64,000 nt of DNA from positions 1,550,001 to 1,614,000 of the forward strand of contig NW_025408672.1 of the NCBI RefSeq assembly GCF_020360975.1, written 5' to 3'. Below the pieces are notes generated by a model. The model was given only the letters and a program-made list of their open reading frames with translations. It searched no databases and had not been told where the DNA came from. This document shows positions 12,084-25,979 of the stretch, one piece after another (positions within the stretch are counted from its first letter, which is position 1; the number at the start of each line of letters is the position of its first letter). This DNA comes from Hirsutella rhossiliensis. Its lineage: Eukaryota; Ascomycota; Sordariomycetes; Hypocreales; Ophiocordycipitaceae. The position numbers and the translations under genes are program-made.

Positions 12084-15000
12084 TACCCCCTTAGCTATAG
12101 CCTGCCCTTATAGAAAAAGTAAAGCTAAATACCTAGGCTAGTAAGCGTATAGAGGAGGTCTTAGTTTATACTTATCCCTTACTTAAGAAATCTAGGTTTT
12201 AGCCCTAAGCTCTTTTAAACCTACTTTAGGAAAAGGGCCCTTAAGGAGGAAATTAAGTCCTATAAGAAAAGGGGGCTTCTTTAAGGATAAGTCCTTAAAA
12301 AGGGGGCCTTTAAGAAGAATAAGTCCTAATTAAGCTAAGGGCCCTTCTTTAAGATAAGTCTTAATTACTCTCTTTAGCTATAGACGTCTCCTTCCTCCTA
12401 TATACTATTAGCTCTTCTCGTAGACTCTTAAGGCGGGCTTTTAAGGATAACTTCTCTTAAACGTCTTTTAGTCTAATTTACTATAAAAAGATAGCTAGCT
12501 TTTACATTAATAAGGGCTTCGTAAGACTATTAGCTTTTATTAATACTATTAAAACCTAATAGATAGAAATAAGTCCCCTTTAAACCTCTTAGCGTAACTA
12601 ATACTAATAGATATCGATATACTATAGCTAGGTTAATAGCTTACTATTTTCCTTTATAAGAATTTATATAGTCTATATATTATTATATTTTATAGCTAAT
12701 AAGGTCGGAATTTATAGTTATAGAGATATTAGTAGCTAGCTAAGGAAAATCGCTTCTTTTAACGCTTCTAAAAGTACTAGTAGCTCTGCCTCTATACTAA
12801 AAGTTATAATAGTAGCTTACTTTAAAGCTCTCTAAGTAATAGTTCCTTTAAAAAGGGATATAATATACCCTTATAAACTCTTTCTATTTAAGGAATTATC
12901 TATAAAGGACGAATCGCTTAAATAAAGGAAGATTTTAGTAGCTAGTTTCCTTCCCTACCCTCTTAGGCGTAGACTATATAATCTTATTAAATAGAGATAA
13001 AGGATTGCTTAGTCTACTACTTCTTAGTGCCTAGGGCTAGGATTCTAGTTATACCTAGCTAGCTAGGAGACTATAAAAGAGATATCCGGTCTAGTAAAAA
13101 TAGCTAAAAAAGGTAAGGAGCCTATATTTTATTAATATTAGTGTTTTTCTTACTCTCTAGCTTAAAAGGACGGATTAAGTAAAAGCTCTTTATTTAATAT
13201 AGGCGTAGAAGGAAGCTTCTTATTAAGGGAATTAAGGAGGAATTTATAAGCGACCTTATTAATATAAGCGTCCTAGGTAAGCTAAATAGTCTATTAAGGT
13301 TTATTCTAAAGGATTTATATCCCTAGGAACTACTTTAGCTCCCTTAGCTTAGTTATCTTATAATTTTATTATAAGCCTTATATAGCCTCCTTAGTAGTAG
13401 CTTCTTCTTCTTTTAAGTAGGCCTAGATAATATCGTCGACGTAGAAAAAGACCGTGATTTTACCTTTCTATATTATATATAGTTCCTAAAGGACTTTCTT
13501 AAAGCTTAGGGCTTTAAAGGAACCTATTAAATATTATTATTAAAGAAGGAGTAATCTTTATAGTCTATATAGAGCTTTCCTAAGCTATAAAACCTTTCCT
13601 AGCTATTAGAAACTAAGAGGAAGTTATATATAAATAACTTCTTCTTCCTTAAAGGGGTAGTTAATAAAGGCGTTAACTATATCTATTTAATTAAGCGCGA
13701 GGTCGAATTCTACTACTATAGCTATAAGGGTCCGAAAAGATATCCTTACTAAGGTAGTTACCTTAGTAAGAAGATCCCTTTTTTCTTACTAGTTCTTATA
13801 GATAACTAGCTAGGCTTTATACTTTTAAAGGAAGCCGTATTTATTAGTCTTATAGATAAAGACCTACTTATAGCTAAGGACTTATTTTCCTCTTATCTTT
13901 TCCTTAAGGACCTCTTTAAAAGACCTTATCTCTTTATATAAGGCTAGGTAGTCTTTCTAGGCCTAGAAAAACTAGTCTTTAAAGGGGTGTTTTTATAGCT
14001 ACTTTTAGTTTACTAGTAGGTCTAGGAGGTCTCCTTTATATACCTTCCTTACTAATAGCTATAGCTTAAAGAGCCGGCCTACTATAAATACTCTATAGGA
14101 ACCGTCTTTTATAAGCGTTAAATAGGTGTCGGAAAAATAATTAAAATAAAGGAGTAGTTAGTCCTCTTTTATATCGGGCCCTATACTTTCCTTTACTTCT
14201 TAAAGTAAGGATAAAAAGGCAGCTAGGTAATCCTTTAAGAGAGGTGCCTTTCTTACCCCCTTAAGGGTTAAAATAAGAAGACTAATTAAAAAAGCTACTT
14301 TTAGATCTTCTTTTTATTTTATAAGAGGAAGCGTAGGAAGGTAGGCGTATTCTAGCTCTACCGCTTTCCTATAGTCTCCTTCTTTATCTAGATTATCTAA
14401 TTTAGTAGCTTCCTCTTCTTTAAAGTTAGCGTTATCCTTAATTACTTTAATATCGGTTTCTTTTTTTATTTCCTTATCTAGGGCCTCTTCTTATAATAAT
14501 TAGGAAGGGGGAATTTAGATCTTTTAAATTAGCTAACGTTATAAGAGTAAGAAGGGCTATTAATCCCTCTTTCTATTAAAGAAGCTAGATTCGTCGAAAA
14601 TTATATCCTTAGTTAAAATAACCTTCTATAAAAAAGGAATCTAGATCTAAAAGATATTTATAGAATTATAACTAATAAGGTAACTAATAAAGGTTCTAAG
14701 ATTAAGCTTTCTTTTCTTCTTCCTTTTTAGCTATATATCGGTAGTTATAGTATATACCTTATAGCTATAGGTATAAAGGTAGGCTAGCGAGGCCCTCTTC
14801 TTTATAAAGAGCTTAAAGGGGGATTTCTAGTCTATTCCTTAGGTAGTCCCTCTAAGGGTCCGGTTCTATAAGTAATAAGCGGTCTTAATAACTTCCTTTT
14901 AAAGGTCGTATAAAAGCCTTATAGTAAGTCTTATTATATTAGCCCTTTCTATTATAGCACCCCTTAATCTTTCTGCCCCTCCGTTCTTAGCCTAGGTATT

Positions 15001-17491
15001 TAGTATTAATAGGAGGGGTAAAATGCCCCTTTTTCGAAGCTAATTTAAGATATCCTTTATAAATAGCTCTCTATTAGACTATATCTTCTTTACCTTATAG
15101 CTAAAGTAGGATTTTATCTAGTTAACGAAGTCCTAAAAGGTAGACTAGTTATACTTACTTAGGTAGGTCTATAAGAAATAAGGGAAAACTATCCTTAAAA
15201 AAGCGTCTATAAAAAACATTACCCTAATAAAGCTTTCTTAGTCCTTAGAGACATCGGTTTAATCGACCTAAATTTCCTTATATAGCTAGTCTAGCTATAT
15301 AAGGGTCTATCTAGAAATTCGTCTCTTAGTCTTTCCTTAGCTATAGTATTTATATTTGATAGTCTTTAAGCCCTTTATTTATACGCCCTATTATAGGCCT
15401 AGCTTATTTAAAGCTAGGGGGCCTAGGTAACTAAGTTATACGTACTAAAGAAGACCGTCTTCTTAGGCTACTAAAAGAGGGTCCTTTATAGTAGACCTTT
15501 TCTTCTTAGTAAGGAAAGCTAACTTCTTAAGTAGTTCCTTCTTAAGGATAGGTCGGAATTTAAGAATAAATTAACTAAATTTTTCCTTAATAAGCCTAAT
15601 AGTTTTATTCTTCTAAACTAGCCTTATATACTTAGACGTTATATCCTAGAAGATTCCTTCCTCTTAAAGAAAGCGGAAGGAAATTAAGCTCGTTAAAAAT
15701 TAAGGGTAAAAGGCTACCCTTTTTCATCGAAGAATTTATATAAACCTATTAGGTAATTTTATCGTAAAATTCACCCTTCTATATCCCTTTATCTATATAG
15801 TTAATTCCCCGGTAATAAGGTATTCCCTTTATACTTTCTTAAAGGACTAGAATTATAAGAGTATATTATAGATATCGAGGGAAGTATTAAAGTTAAGGAT
15901 AGCTAATTTTTATAAGGGGTAATTAAAGGGCTCTAATAGTTAGTTATAGCCTTATTAATCCGTAAGGAAGATAAAGGCTAGATTTACTATATAATCTATA
16001 GGGAATATAAAGGCCGGATTTACTATACTAACGATTTTTCCCTAAATTTATAGCTCGTCTAAGGGCAGCGGCGTTAATTACTATTTCTTAGTAACCTAAA
16101 TCTCGTCTATCTTCTTTTATAATAAGGGGTCCTCCTTAAGAGACTATTATATCGTTTCTTATAGCTTCTTTAAAGGGTTATATCCTTTAGGTCGGTTTTC
16201 CTTAAAGACCTACTAGTATTATAATAACCGATAGCCTAGTAATTTATAGGCTAGGTAGCTATTTTAACTAGTCTTTTATTTCTTTAAGGAATCCTTAACT
16301 TAATCTAAAAGGTCTACTTAAAAACCCCCCCTTTTTACCCCTTATTACTAATTTTAACTAAGAGGTTAGATTTCGATTAGTTCCTTAATTTTTCGATTAA
16401 CGGACTAAAAGGTCTATTAAGGGACTAGTCGGGCCGGTCTAACTAACGGGACCGGGGCCGGGCCTAGAGTAAGAGGCGGAACCAGGGCCGGGCCTAAGGC
16501 AGCCGTTAAAGATAGGGTTAATGCTCTTAAGGGAGGTAGAGCTAAAAGAGTAATAGCCGTAGTAGTAGCAAAAGCGGGGGCCGTAGTAACTAGAGCTATA
16601 GCAGCTATAAGGGCAGTAGGTCGAGCCGTTTAAGTTAAGTGCTAGCTATAAAGGAATAAGACTACTTACTATTATACTTTAATAGCCTCTTTATTTAGTT
16701 CCTAGCTAGCTTCTTAAAAGATAGTTAAGTAACCGTTACTAATAGGCTTTATTAGTAGAGATATATCCTATAGCTACTAGCTAGAAAGAGCTTTTATAAG
16801 GAAGAATTAGTTAGCTTCCTTAAGGATTTCTTCCTACTTAGCTAGCTATAAAGAAGCTAGTAGGTTCCTAGTAAAAATAGCTCCTAGGTAAGCCGTATAG
16901 GTCTTCTTAATATAGTTAGTTATATAGCCCTTTAAGGGAGCTATCGAGGTCTCGAGCTTTAAAAGCTACTACTTAAGAGTCTCTTCCTCTTAAAGAGAGA
17001 TTAACTTTACGGTACTAATAGATTTTATTATCGCTATATATATAGTAGTTAGTAGCTTTAGCTTATAAAGGTATTCCTTTTAGTAACTCTTATAGTCGCC
17101 TAAGGTAGTAGAAAAAGCTCTCTACTATATAGAGGTTAGCTAGGAGAAGAGGGTAGCTCCCTTTATAAAGTCCGTTACCCTAAGATAAAGGGGGGGCTTA
17201 AGAGGGTCCTACTTATTAAAGAAGACTAAATTATAAATAGTTTTATTTATATAAGCCTATAGATCCTTTACCTACTTATCTTAATCTTAGGGCTTTATAA
17301 GAATCGTCCTATAGACTATAGGGATAGTAAAGGAGTCGGTTTTTATTATTATTATAGGGAAGGGTAGAAATATTAAGTAAAAATCGGCTTTTTTAATAAG
17401 AGGGGTAAAAGGAAGCTATAAGGGATATAAGAAAGGTGCCTTTTATAGTAGCTAGAAGGTATAGGAATTCTATTCCTCCTAGACTTATAAC
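12084..17491 (-). pseudogene. Copia interior A (gag-pol, RIP-destroyed)
   Basis: Minus-strand Ty1/copia polyprotein colinear with 56,241-61,600. The RT active site FFYVDD is readable at 13,450-13,432. The Ala-rich gag linker lies near 16,640-16,500. TGG, CAA and CAG positions are now stops and no ATG remains. It would have encoded gag, protease, integrase, RT and RNase H in that order. Confidence 0.85.
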
Positions 17492-17968
17492 TCTCGCGAA
17501 GAGAAATATAAGAAGTATATATAAAATATATAAAGGTAAAATTAAAAGTAAGGGGTCGGATAGGTAGGGTAGAGAGATTTAATTCTTATAAGGGCAGTAA
17601 TTATAGTAAGGGAATAATTATTATATTGCCTTAATTATCCTTCTTTCCTCTATTTAACGCCCCTTTTTATACCTATCTAATATCTTAATTAATAAAGAAG
17701 ATCCTACTTAAAGAAGCTATTAATATCCTTTGAACTACTAAGCTTTTTACTAGTTTTTTCCCTCTTTTCTAGCCGTTACCGGTATATCTATCTTATCTTT
17801 CGCTACCTCTATAAGAAGCTATCGCTACTTTTACTTCCCCTCTTACCCCTACCCTTCTCTCTATACCTCCTTTTAGCTCCTTCTTTAAAACCTATTTTTT
17901 AGCTTCCTAGGTCCCTTATACTAAGGGATATCTCTAAGAACTATAAAATTAAGCTATGCTTCGCGATA
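17492..17968 (-). repeat. Shared copia LTR of the tandem array
   Basis: 477 bp, the same length as both LTRs of the 55.8-kb element. It is bordered on its left by a primer site (17,475-17,491) and on its right by a polypurine tract (17,969-17,980), so it belongs to both neighbouring interiors. Confidence 0.9.
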
Positions 17969-20900
17969 TACCCCCTTAGCTATAGGCTGCCCTTATAGAA
18001 AGGGTAAAGCTAAATACCTAGGCCGGTAAGCGTATAAAGGAGGTCTTAGTCTATACTTATCCCTTACTTAAGAAATCTAGGTTTTAGCCCTAAGCTCTTT
18101 TAGACCTACTTTAGGAAAAGGGGCCTTAAGAAGGAAATTAAGTCCTATAAGAAAGGGGGGCTTCTCTAAGGATAAGTCCTTAAAAAAGAAAGCCTTTAAG
18201 AAGAATAAGTCTTAATTAAGCTAGGGGCCCTCCTTTAAGATAAGTCCTAATTCCTCTCTTTAGCTATAGACGTCTCCTTCCTCCTATATACTATTAGCTC
18301 CTCTTATAGACTCTTAAAGCGGGCTTCTAAGGATAGCTTCTCTTAAACGTCTTCTAGCTTAATTTACTATAAAAAGATAGCTAGCTTCTACTTTAGTAAG
18401 GGCTTCGTAAGACCGTTAGCTTTTATTAATATTATTAGAACCTAATAGATAGAAATAAGTCCTTTTTAGACCTCTTAGCGTAACTAATACTAATAAATAT
18501 TAATATACTATAGCTAGGTTAATAGCTTATTATTTTCCTTTATAAGAATTCGTATAGTTTATATATTATTATATTTTATAGCTAATAGGGATAGAATTTA
18601 TAGTTATAAAGATATAAGTAGCTAGCTAAGGAAAATCATATCTTTTAACGCTTTTAAAAGAGCTAGTAGCTCTACCTCTATACTTAAGGTCGTAATAATA
18701 GCTTACTTCGAAGCTCTCTAAGTAATAGTTCCTTTAAAAAGGGATATAATATACCCCTATAAGCTCTTTCTATTTAATAAATTATATATAAAGGATAAAT
18801 CGCTTAAATAAAAGAAGACTTTAGTAGCTAATTTCCTTCCCTACCCTCCTAAGCGTAGACTATATAATCTTATTAAATAAAGATAAAAGATAGCTCGGTC
18901 TACTACTTTTTAATGCCTAGGGCTAGGATTTTAGTTATACCTAGCTAGCTAAGAGACTATAAAAGAGATATCCGGTCTAGTAAAAATAGCTAAAAAAAGC
19001 AAGGAGCCTACCTTCTATTAGTATTAGTATTTCTCTTACTCCCTTACTTAAAAGGATAGATTAAGGAAAAGCTCTTTATTTAATATAGGTATATAAGGAA
19101 GCTTCTTATTAAGGGAATTAAGGAGGAATTTATAAGCGACCTTATTAATATAGGCGTCCTAGGTAAGCTAGATAGTTTATTAGGGTCTATTTTAAAGGAT
19201 TCGTATCCCTAAGAACTACTTTAGCTCCCTTAGCTTAGTTATCTTATACCTTTATTATAGGCCTTATATAGCCTCCTTAGTAATAGCTTCTTCCTCTTTT
19301 AAGTAGGCCTAGATAATATTATCGATATAAAAGAAGACTATAATTTTACCCTTCTATATTATATATAGTTCTTAAGGGACCTTTTTAAAGCCTAGGGCTT
19401 TAAGGGAACCTATTAAATACTATTACTAAAAAAGGGGTAATCTTTATAGTCTATATAAAGCTTTCCTAAGCTATAGAACCTTTCTTAGTTATTAGAAACT
19501 AAGAGGAAGTTATATATAGATAACTTCTTTTTCCTTAAGTAGGTAGTTAATAAAGGCATTAACTATATCTATTTAATTAAGCTTAAGGTCGAATTCTACT
19601 ACTATAGCTATAAGGGTCCGAAAAGATATCCTTACTAAGGTAGTTGCCTTAGTAGGTAAATCCCCTTTTTCCTATTAATTCCTATAGATAACTAGCCGGG
19701 CTTTATACTTTTAAAGGAAGCTATATTTATTAGTCTTATAGATAAAGACCTACTTATAGCTAAGGACCTATTTTCCTCTTACCTTTTCCTTAAGGACCTC
19801 TTTAAAAGACCCTATCTCTTTATATAAAGCTAGGTAGTCTTTTTAGGCCTAGAAAAACTAGTCTTTATAAGGGTGTTTTTCTAGCTACTTTTAGTTTACT
19901 AGTAGGTCTAGGAGGTCTCTTTTATATACCTTCCTTACTAATAGTAGCTTAACAAGCCGGCTTACTATAAACGCTTTATAGGAACCGTCTTCTATTAGCG
20001 TTAGGTAGAAGTTAGAAAAATAATCGAAATAAAGGAGAAATTAGTCTTCTTTTATATCGGGCCCTATACCTTCCTTTACTTCTTAAAGTAGGGATAAAAA
20101 GGCAGCTAGGTAATCCTTCGAGAGAGGTACCTTTCCTACCCCCTTAAGGGTTAAGATAGGAGGACTATCGGAGAAAGCTACTTTTAGATCTTCTTCTTAT
20201 ATAAGAGGAGGCGTAAGGAGGTAGGCGTATTCTAGCTCTACTACTTTCCTATAGTCTCCTTCTTTATTTAGATTATTTAATCTAGTAGCTTCCTCTTCTT
20301 TAAAGTTAGCGTTATCCTTAACCGCTTTAACGTTAGTTTCTTCTTTTATTTCTTTATTTAAGGCCTCTTCTTATAACTATTAGGAAGGGGGGATTTAAAT
20401 CTTTTAAATTAGCTAACGTTATAAGAGTAAGAGGGGCTATTAATCCCTCTTTCCGTCGAAGAAGCTAGATTCGTCGAAAATTATATTCCTAGTTAAAATA
20501 ACCTTTTATAAAAAAGGAATCTAGATCTAGAAGATATTAGTAGAATTATAACTAACGAGGTAATTAATAAAGGCTCTAAGATTAAGCTTTCTTTTCTTCT
20601 TCCTTTTTAGCTATATATCGGTAGTTATAGTATATACCTTATAGCTATAGGTATAAAGGTAGGCTAGTAAGGCCCTCTTCTTTATAAAGAGCTTAAGGGG
20701 GGATTTTTAGTTTATTCCTTAGGTCCTTAAGGTCCGGTTCTAAAGGTAATAGGCGGTCTTAACGACTTCCCTTTAAAGGTCATATAGAAGCCTTATAGTA
20801 AGTCTTATTATATAGGCCCTTTATATTATAGTACCCCTTAATCTTTCTACCCCTTTATTCTAGGCCTAGGTATTTAGTACTAATAGTAAGGGTAAAATAC

Positions 20901-23335
20901 CCCTTTTTTAAAGCTAATTTAAGATATCCTTTATAAATAGCTCTCTATTAAACTATATCTTCTTTACCTTATAGCTAAAATAGGATTTTATCTAGTTAAT
21001 AAAGTCCTAGAAGGTAAACTAGTTATACTTACTTAAGTAGGTCTATAAGAAATAAGGGAAAACCTTCCCTAAAAAGGCGTTTATAAAAAACATTACCTTA
21101 ACGAAGCTTTCTTAGTCCTTAGAGACGTTAGTCTAGTCGACCTAAATTTCCTTATATAGCTAGTCCGGCCGTAAAGGCATTCGTTTAGAAATTCGTCTCT
21201 TAGTCTTTCCTTAGCTATAGTATTTATATTCGACGGTCTTTAGACCCCTTATTCGTACGCCTTATTATTAACCTAGCTTATATAAAGCTAGGGGGCCTAG
21301 GTAACTAAGTCGTATATACTAAAAAAGGCTGTCTCCTTAGGCTACTAAAAGAGGGTCCTTTAAACCTACCCTTCTTTAAGTAAGGAAAGCTAACTTCTTA
21401 AGTAGTTCCTTCTTATAAATAGGTCGGAATTTAAGAATAAATTAACCGAATTTTTCCTCGATAAGCCTAATAGTTTAATTCTTCTAGACTAGCCTCGTAG
21501 GCTTAAACGTTATACCTTAGAAGATTCCTTCCTCTTAAAGAAAGTAAAAGGAAATTAAGCTCGTTAAAAATCGAGGGTAAAAAGCTACCCTTTTTTATTA
21601 AAGAATTTATATAGTCCTATTAAGTAATTATATCGTAAAATTCACCCTTCTATATCCCTCTATCTATATAGTTAATTCCCTAGTAATAAGGTATTCCCTC
21701 TATACCTTCTTAAAGGACCGGAATTAAGAGAGAATATTATAGATATCGAGGGAAGTACTAAAGTCGAGGATAGCTAATTTTTATAGGGGGTAATCGGAGG
21801 GCTCTAACGGTTGATTTTAGCCTTATAAATCTATAGGAAAGATAAAGGCCGGATTTACTGTACTAACGATATTTCCTTAAATTTATAGCTCGAATAAGGG
21901 TAGCGGCGTTAGTTACTATTTCTTAGTAACCCGAATCTCGTTTATCTTCTTCTATAATAAGGGGTCCTCCTTAAGAGACTATTATATTATTTCTTATAGC
22001 CTCTTTAAAAGGTTAAATCCTTTAGGTCGGTTTTCCTCGAAGACCTATTAGTATTATAATAATCGATAACCTAGGGATTTATATACTAGGTAGCTATTTC
22101 GTCGTTTAGTCTTCTATTTCTTCGAGGAATCCTTATCTTAGTTTAGAAGTTTTACTTAAAAACCCCCCCTTTTTACCCCTTATTACTAATTTTAACGAAG
22201 AGGTTCGATTTTAACTAGTTCCTTAATTTTTCGACTAATAGACTAAAAGGTCTATTAAGGGACTAGTTAGGCCGGTCTAACTAACGGGACCGGGGCTAGG
22301 CCTAGAGTAAGAGGCAGAGGTAGGGCCGGGCCTAGGGCAGCTATTAAAGACAGTATTAATACTCTCGAGGGAGGTAGAGCTAAAGGAGCAACAGCCGTAG
22401 TAGTAATAGTAGTAGCGGGGGCCGTAGTAATAAGGGCTATAGTAGCTATAGGGGCAGTAGGTCGAGCTATCTAGGTCGAGTACTAGCTATAAAGGAATAA
22501 GACTACTTACTATTATACTTTAATAGCCTCTTTATTTAGTTCCCGGCTAGCTTCTTAAAAGATAGTTAAGTATCTATTACTAATAGGCTTTATTAGTAGA
22601 GATATATCCTATAGCTACTAGCTAAAAAGAGCTTCTATAAAGAAGTATTAATTAGCTTCCTTAAGGATTTCTTCTTACTTAGCTAGCTATAAAGAAGCTA
22701 GTAAGTTCTTAGTAGAAAAGGCTCCTAGGTATACTATATAGGTCTTCCTAATATAGTTAGTTATATAGCCCTTTAAGGGAGCTATTAAGGTCTTAAGCTT
22801 TAAAAGCTACTACTTAGGAGTCTCTTCCTCTTAAAGAGAGATTAGCTTTATAGTACTAATAGATTCTATTATCGCTATATATATAGTAGTTAGTAGCTTT
22901 ATCTTATAGAGGTACTCCTTACGGTAACTCTCGTAGTTACCTAAGGTAGTAGAAAAGGCTCTTTATTATATAGAGGTTAGCTTAAAGAAGAGGGAAGCTC
23001 CCTCTATAAATTCCGTTGCCCTAGGATAAAGAGGGGGCTTAAGAGGGTCCTACTTATTAAAGAAGACTAAATTATAGATAGTTCTATTTATATAAGCCCG
23101 TAGCTCCTTTACCTACTTATCTTAATCTTAGGGCTTTATAAGAATCGTCCTATAGACCGTAGGAATAGTAAAGGAGTTGTTTTTCTATATTATTATAGAG
23201 AGAGGGGGTAGAAAAGTTAGTTAAAAATCGGCTTTTTTAGTAAGAGGGGTAAAAAGAAGCTATAAAGGATATATGAAAGGTACCTTTTATAGTAGCCGGA
23301 AGGTATAGGAATTCTATTCCTCCTAGGCTTATAAC
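17969..23335 (-). pseudogene. Copia interior B (gag-pol, RIP-destroyed)
   Basis: Second interior of the array, 5,367 bp, nearly collinear with A. The RT active site reads FFYIDN at about 19,334-19,317 (YVDD changed by RIP). The gag linker lies near 22,450-22,330. It has small RIP-type differences from A, so the two copies were mutated independently after duplication or derive from different parents. Confidence 0.85.
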
Positions 23336-23811
23336 TCTTACGTAGAGAGATATAAGAAGTATATAAAAATATATAAAGGTAAAATTAAAAGTAAGAGGTT
23401 AAATAGGTAGGGTAGAGAGATTTAATTCTTATAAGGGTAGTAATTACGGTAAGGGAATAATTATTATATTACCTTAATTATCCTTCTTTCCTCTTTCTAA
23501 CGCCCCTTTTTATACTTATTTAGTATCTTAATTAATAAAGAAGATCCTACTTAAAGAAGCTATTAATATCCTTTTAACTACCGAACTTTTTACTAGTTTT
23601 TCCCTTCTTTTCTAGCCGTTACTAGTATATCCGTTTTATCTCTTACTACCTTTATAGGAAGCTATTACTACTTTTACTTCCCTTCTTACCCCTACCCTCC
23701 TCTTTATACCTCCTTTTAGCTCCTTCCTTAAAACCTATTTTTTAGCTTCCTAGTTCCCTCTTACTAAGGGATATCTCTAAGAACTATAAAATTAAGCTAC
23801 GCTCTATAATA
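23336..23811 (-). repeat. Copia LTR, right end of the array
   Basis: About 476 bp, preceded by the primer-site complement at 23,319-23,335. The outer end is eroded (GCTCTATAATA where GCTTCGCGACA is expected). The expected duplication partner of 10,373-10,377 was not found convincingly. Confidence 0.8.
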
Positions 23812-25238
23812 CTTATAACTAATTAAGGAAAGGGTAGCTATAAAGGTAAAGATAAAGGAAAGCTTAGTTTAATTCTTCTTATATAGTATTTTCCCCTTTT
23901 AAGGGCCCTAGGGCCCCTAGGCTACTCCTTTTTAAGCTACTTAGCTATTCTTATCTTTATTTTAGCTAAGAAGGTTAAAAGGGCTTCCCTTTCTTTCTTA
24001 GAGCTATAGAAAAAAAGTAGGCTAATAGCTTCCTTTTATCTCTTAAAGGCTTTTTATTAAGCCTTTTTTCCCCTTCTATAGTTCGGGCACCTTAAGATAA
24101 GGTGCCTAGCTATATACCTTCCTTAGCTATAGTAGTAGTTATCTTAGTTTACTTTATTAGTCCTTTTTAAAAAGGAAAATAAGAAGCTAGCTTTAAAGAA
24201 GAGCTAGTAAAAAGCTAAAAAGGTTAGCCTAGGCCTCCTTATAAGGTCCTTTTCTAAGCTAAAGGCTAAGTAAGGGGTCTTTTAAATAAATATATAGTAC
24301 TTACTTAAGCCCTTAACCTTAAGGCCTCTAACTACCTCTATAGCTTAGAAGCTCTATTAATAGTCTTTATTAGCTTACTAGACCTTTCTTTATAAGTAGC
24401 TAATAAAGACTAAAGGGGTCCCTTAAGAAAGGGCCCCTAAGCCTTTCTTAGATAGCTAGTTAGCTAGCTTATTATTAAAGATCCCTAGGTAGCTAGGGTA
24501 CTAGTATAGCTATATATTATAAAAAGCTTTTAAGCTTATTATAAGCCTTTTAATATATATAGCTAGGTCTAAGAAGCTTATAACCTTCCTTATAGCGGCT
24601 TAGCTATTTATAAAGATATAGGCCTTTATAAAGGGGTTAAGAGAGCTAAGCCTTAAGGGTAAAGGCCTCTTAGCTAGGTCCTTTAAGACCCTTAGTATTA
24701 TAAATAGCTTTATATTAGCTACTTTAATTAAGGGCCCTAGGTTCTTATAGTACGCTTTAATAAGACTATTTTCTAAGCTTATTTTATAAAAAGAGTAAGT
24801 ATTAGCTTTGATAAGAAACTCCTTAAGGTAACCCTTAGAGCCGTTAATATAAAAGGCTAAGAGCTATAGTCTAAAGTCTTCTAAGCTAGCTAAGCTAGCT
24901 AAGAGGTATTAGTACTACTTCTTAGCTAAGGGCTTAAGGGCCTTTATTATTATAATAAAGGCCTTAAGCTTAAAGGCTTATAAGGGCTCTTAGCTAGCTT
25001 TCCCTTTCTCTAAGTTATAATTAGGTCCTATAATAGCTACTAGGCCTTTATAAAAGTAAAGGAGCTATATATAAGGCTTAATATAGCTTAAGGCTCCTAA
25101 GTTAAAGCCTAAGTTAATAAGGTTATCTTATATAGCTAGCTCGTAAGCTTACCTTATAAGGTAAATAAGTAAGAAGTATTAGGTCTAAAAGGTATAAAAG
25201 AGGTATACCCTTTTAAATTAGACTTTTAGTAGCGGTAG
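23812..25238 (-). pseudogene. Tad-like LINE, 3' part (RT thumb, RNase H, zinc finger)
   Basis: The minus-strand frame matches the C-terminal half of fungal Tad1-type non-LTR retrotransposons. An INLGFNLG / IKPYIQLLYFYK block (RT thumb; family: FAPxKxELIHF) lies near 25,110-25,040. RNase H starts near 24,610 (IFINSQAAI). The LYWVPSHxGIxGNExAD motif appears as YPSYLGIFNNKLAN at 24,503-24,453. A C-terminal zinc-finger block (ARHLILRCPNY) lies near 24,110-24,075. It is interrupted at 25,239 by element Y. The upstream part should resume at 43,302. Confidence 0.75.
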
Positions 25239-25979
25239 TATTATAGGACACCTTATAGTCGATAATCTAGGTACTTATAATAATATTAGCCTTTCTTAGG
25301 GAAGTTACCCTTAACTCCCTAAGGCTCCTTATAGAAGAAGGAACTTAGAAGCTACTAGGTAAACTCTAGGAAATTACTTAGAAATCCTAGAAACAATAAC
25401 TAAGTAAATTATATAGATATTTTATAGAGATTTCCCTTAAGGATATATTATATAGGGAATATACTATAATTTCCTAAGTAATAATAGCTCCTTAGGGATT
25501 ATACTAATATTTCCTTAAAAAGTTACTATAAGAATATAGCGGGGAAATTATAGAGAAATACCTATGCCTACCTAGGGAAAATACTAGGAAATACCGCTAA
25601 TACGCTATACTACTATCGTACGATTATAAGGTTAAGATATTACTTAGTTAAAGCCCTAAGTAAGGTCTTACGCTTACTATAGTATATATAGAAGATAGAG
25701 AACCTACTAGATCTTAGGTAGGTAGAGAAGAATATAAATAGTTATTACTACTCTTACTTTAACTTATAAGACTAGTAGCTAGTTTATATTTAATACGCGT
25801 AATAACGTATAGTAGCTAGTACGTATAATACGTTTAATTATATATAGTAGCTAGTTTATATAATACGTTTAATTATATATAGTAGCTAGTCTATTTAATT
25901 ACCTATTAAACTTATACCGGATCTAAGTAAATAGTAAGGTTAATATACTAGCCCTATACTAAGGGACTAGTATATAATA
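25239..25979 (+). repeat. Y 5' LTR (741 bp)
   Basis: 35 bp longer than the 3' LTR. The extra length is one more copy of a tandem unit (GTAGCTAGTTTATATAATAC and following) near 25,800-25,885. Confidence 0.9.

Larger units (their letters stand above)
11661..23811 (-). mobile_element. Tandem copia array sharing a central LTR
   Basis: Layout on the minus strand: LTR (23,336-23,811), interior B, LTR (17,492-17,968), interior A, truncated LTR (11,661-12,083). Each interior is flanked by a primer site (complement of CCTCCTAGRCTTATAAC) and a purine tract (complement of TACCCCCTTAGC). The middle LTR therefore serves as the 3' LTR of B and the 5' LTR of A. The interiors are about 5.4 kb, as in the intact copy at 55.8 kb. 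The left LTR lacks about 50 bp at its outer end. Confidence 0.9.

Noticed and set aside
23806..23810. ATAAT as the target duplication partner of 10,373-10,377
   Set aside because: It would fall inside the eroded LTR end and the outer flanks belong to different elements, so a chance match is likely.
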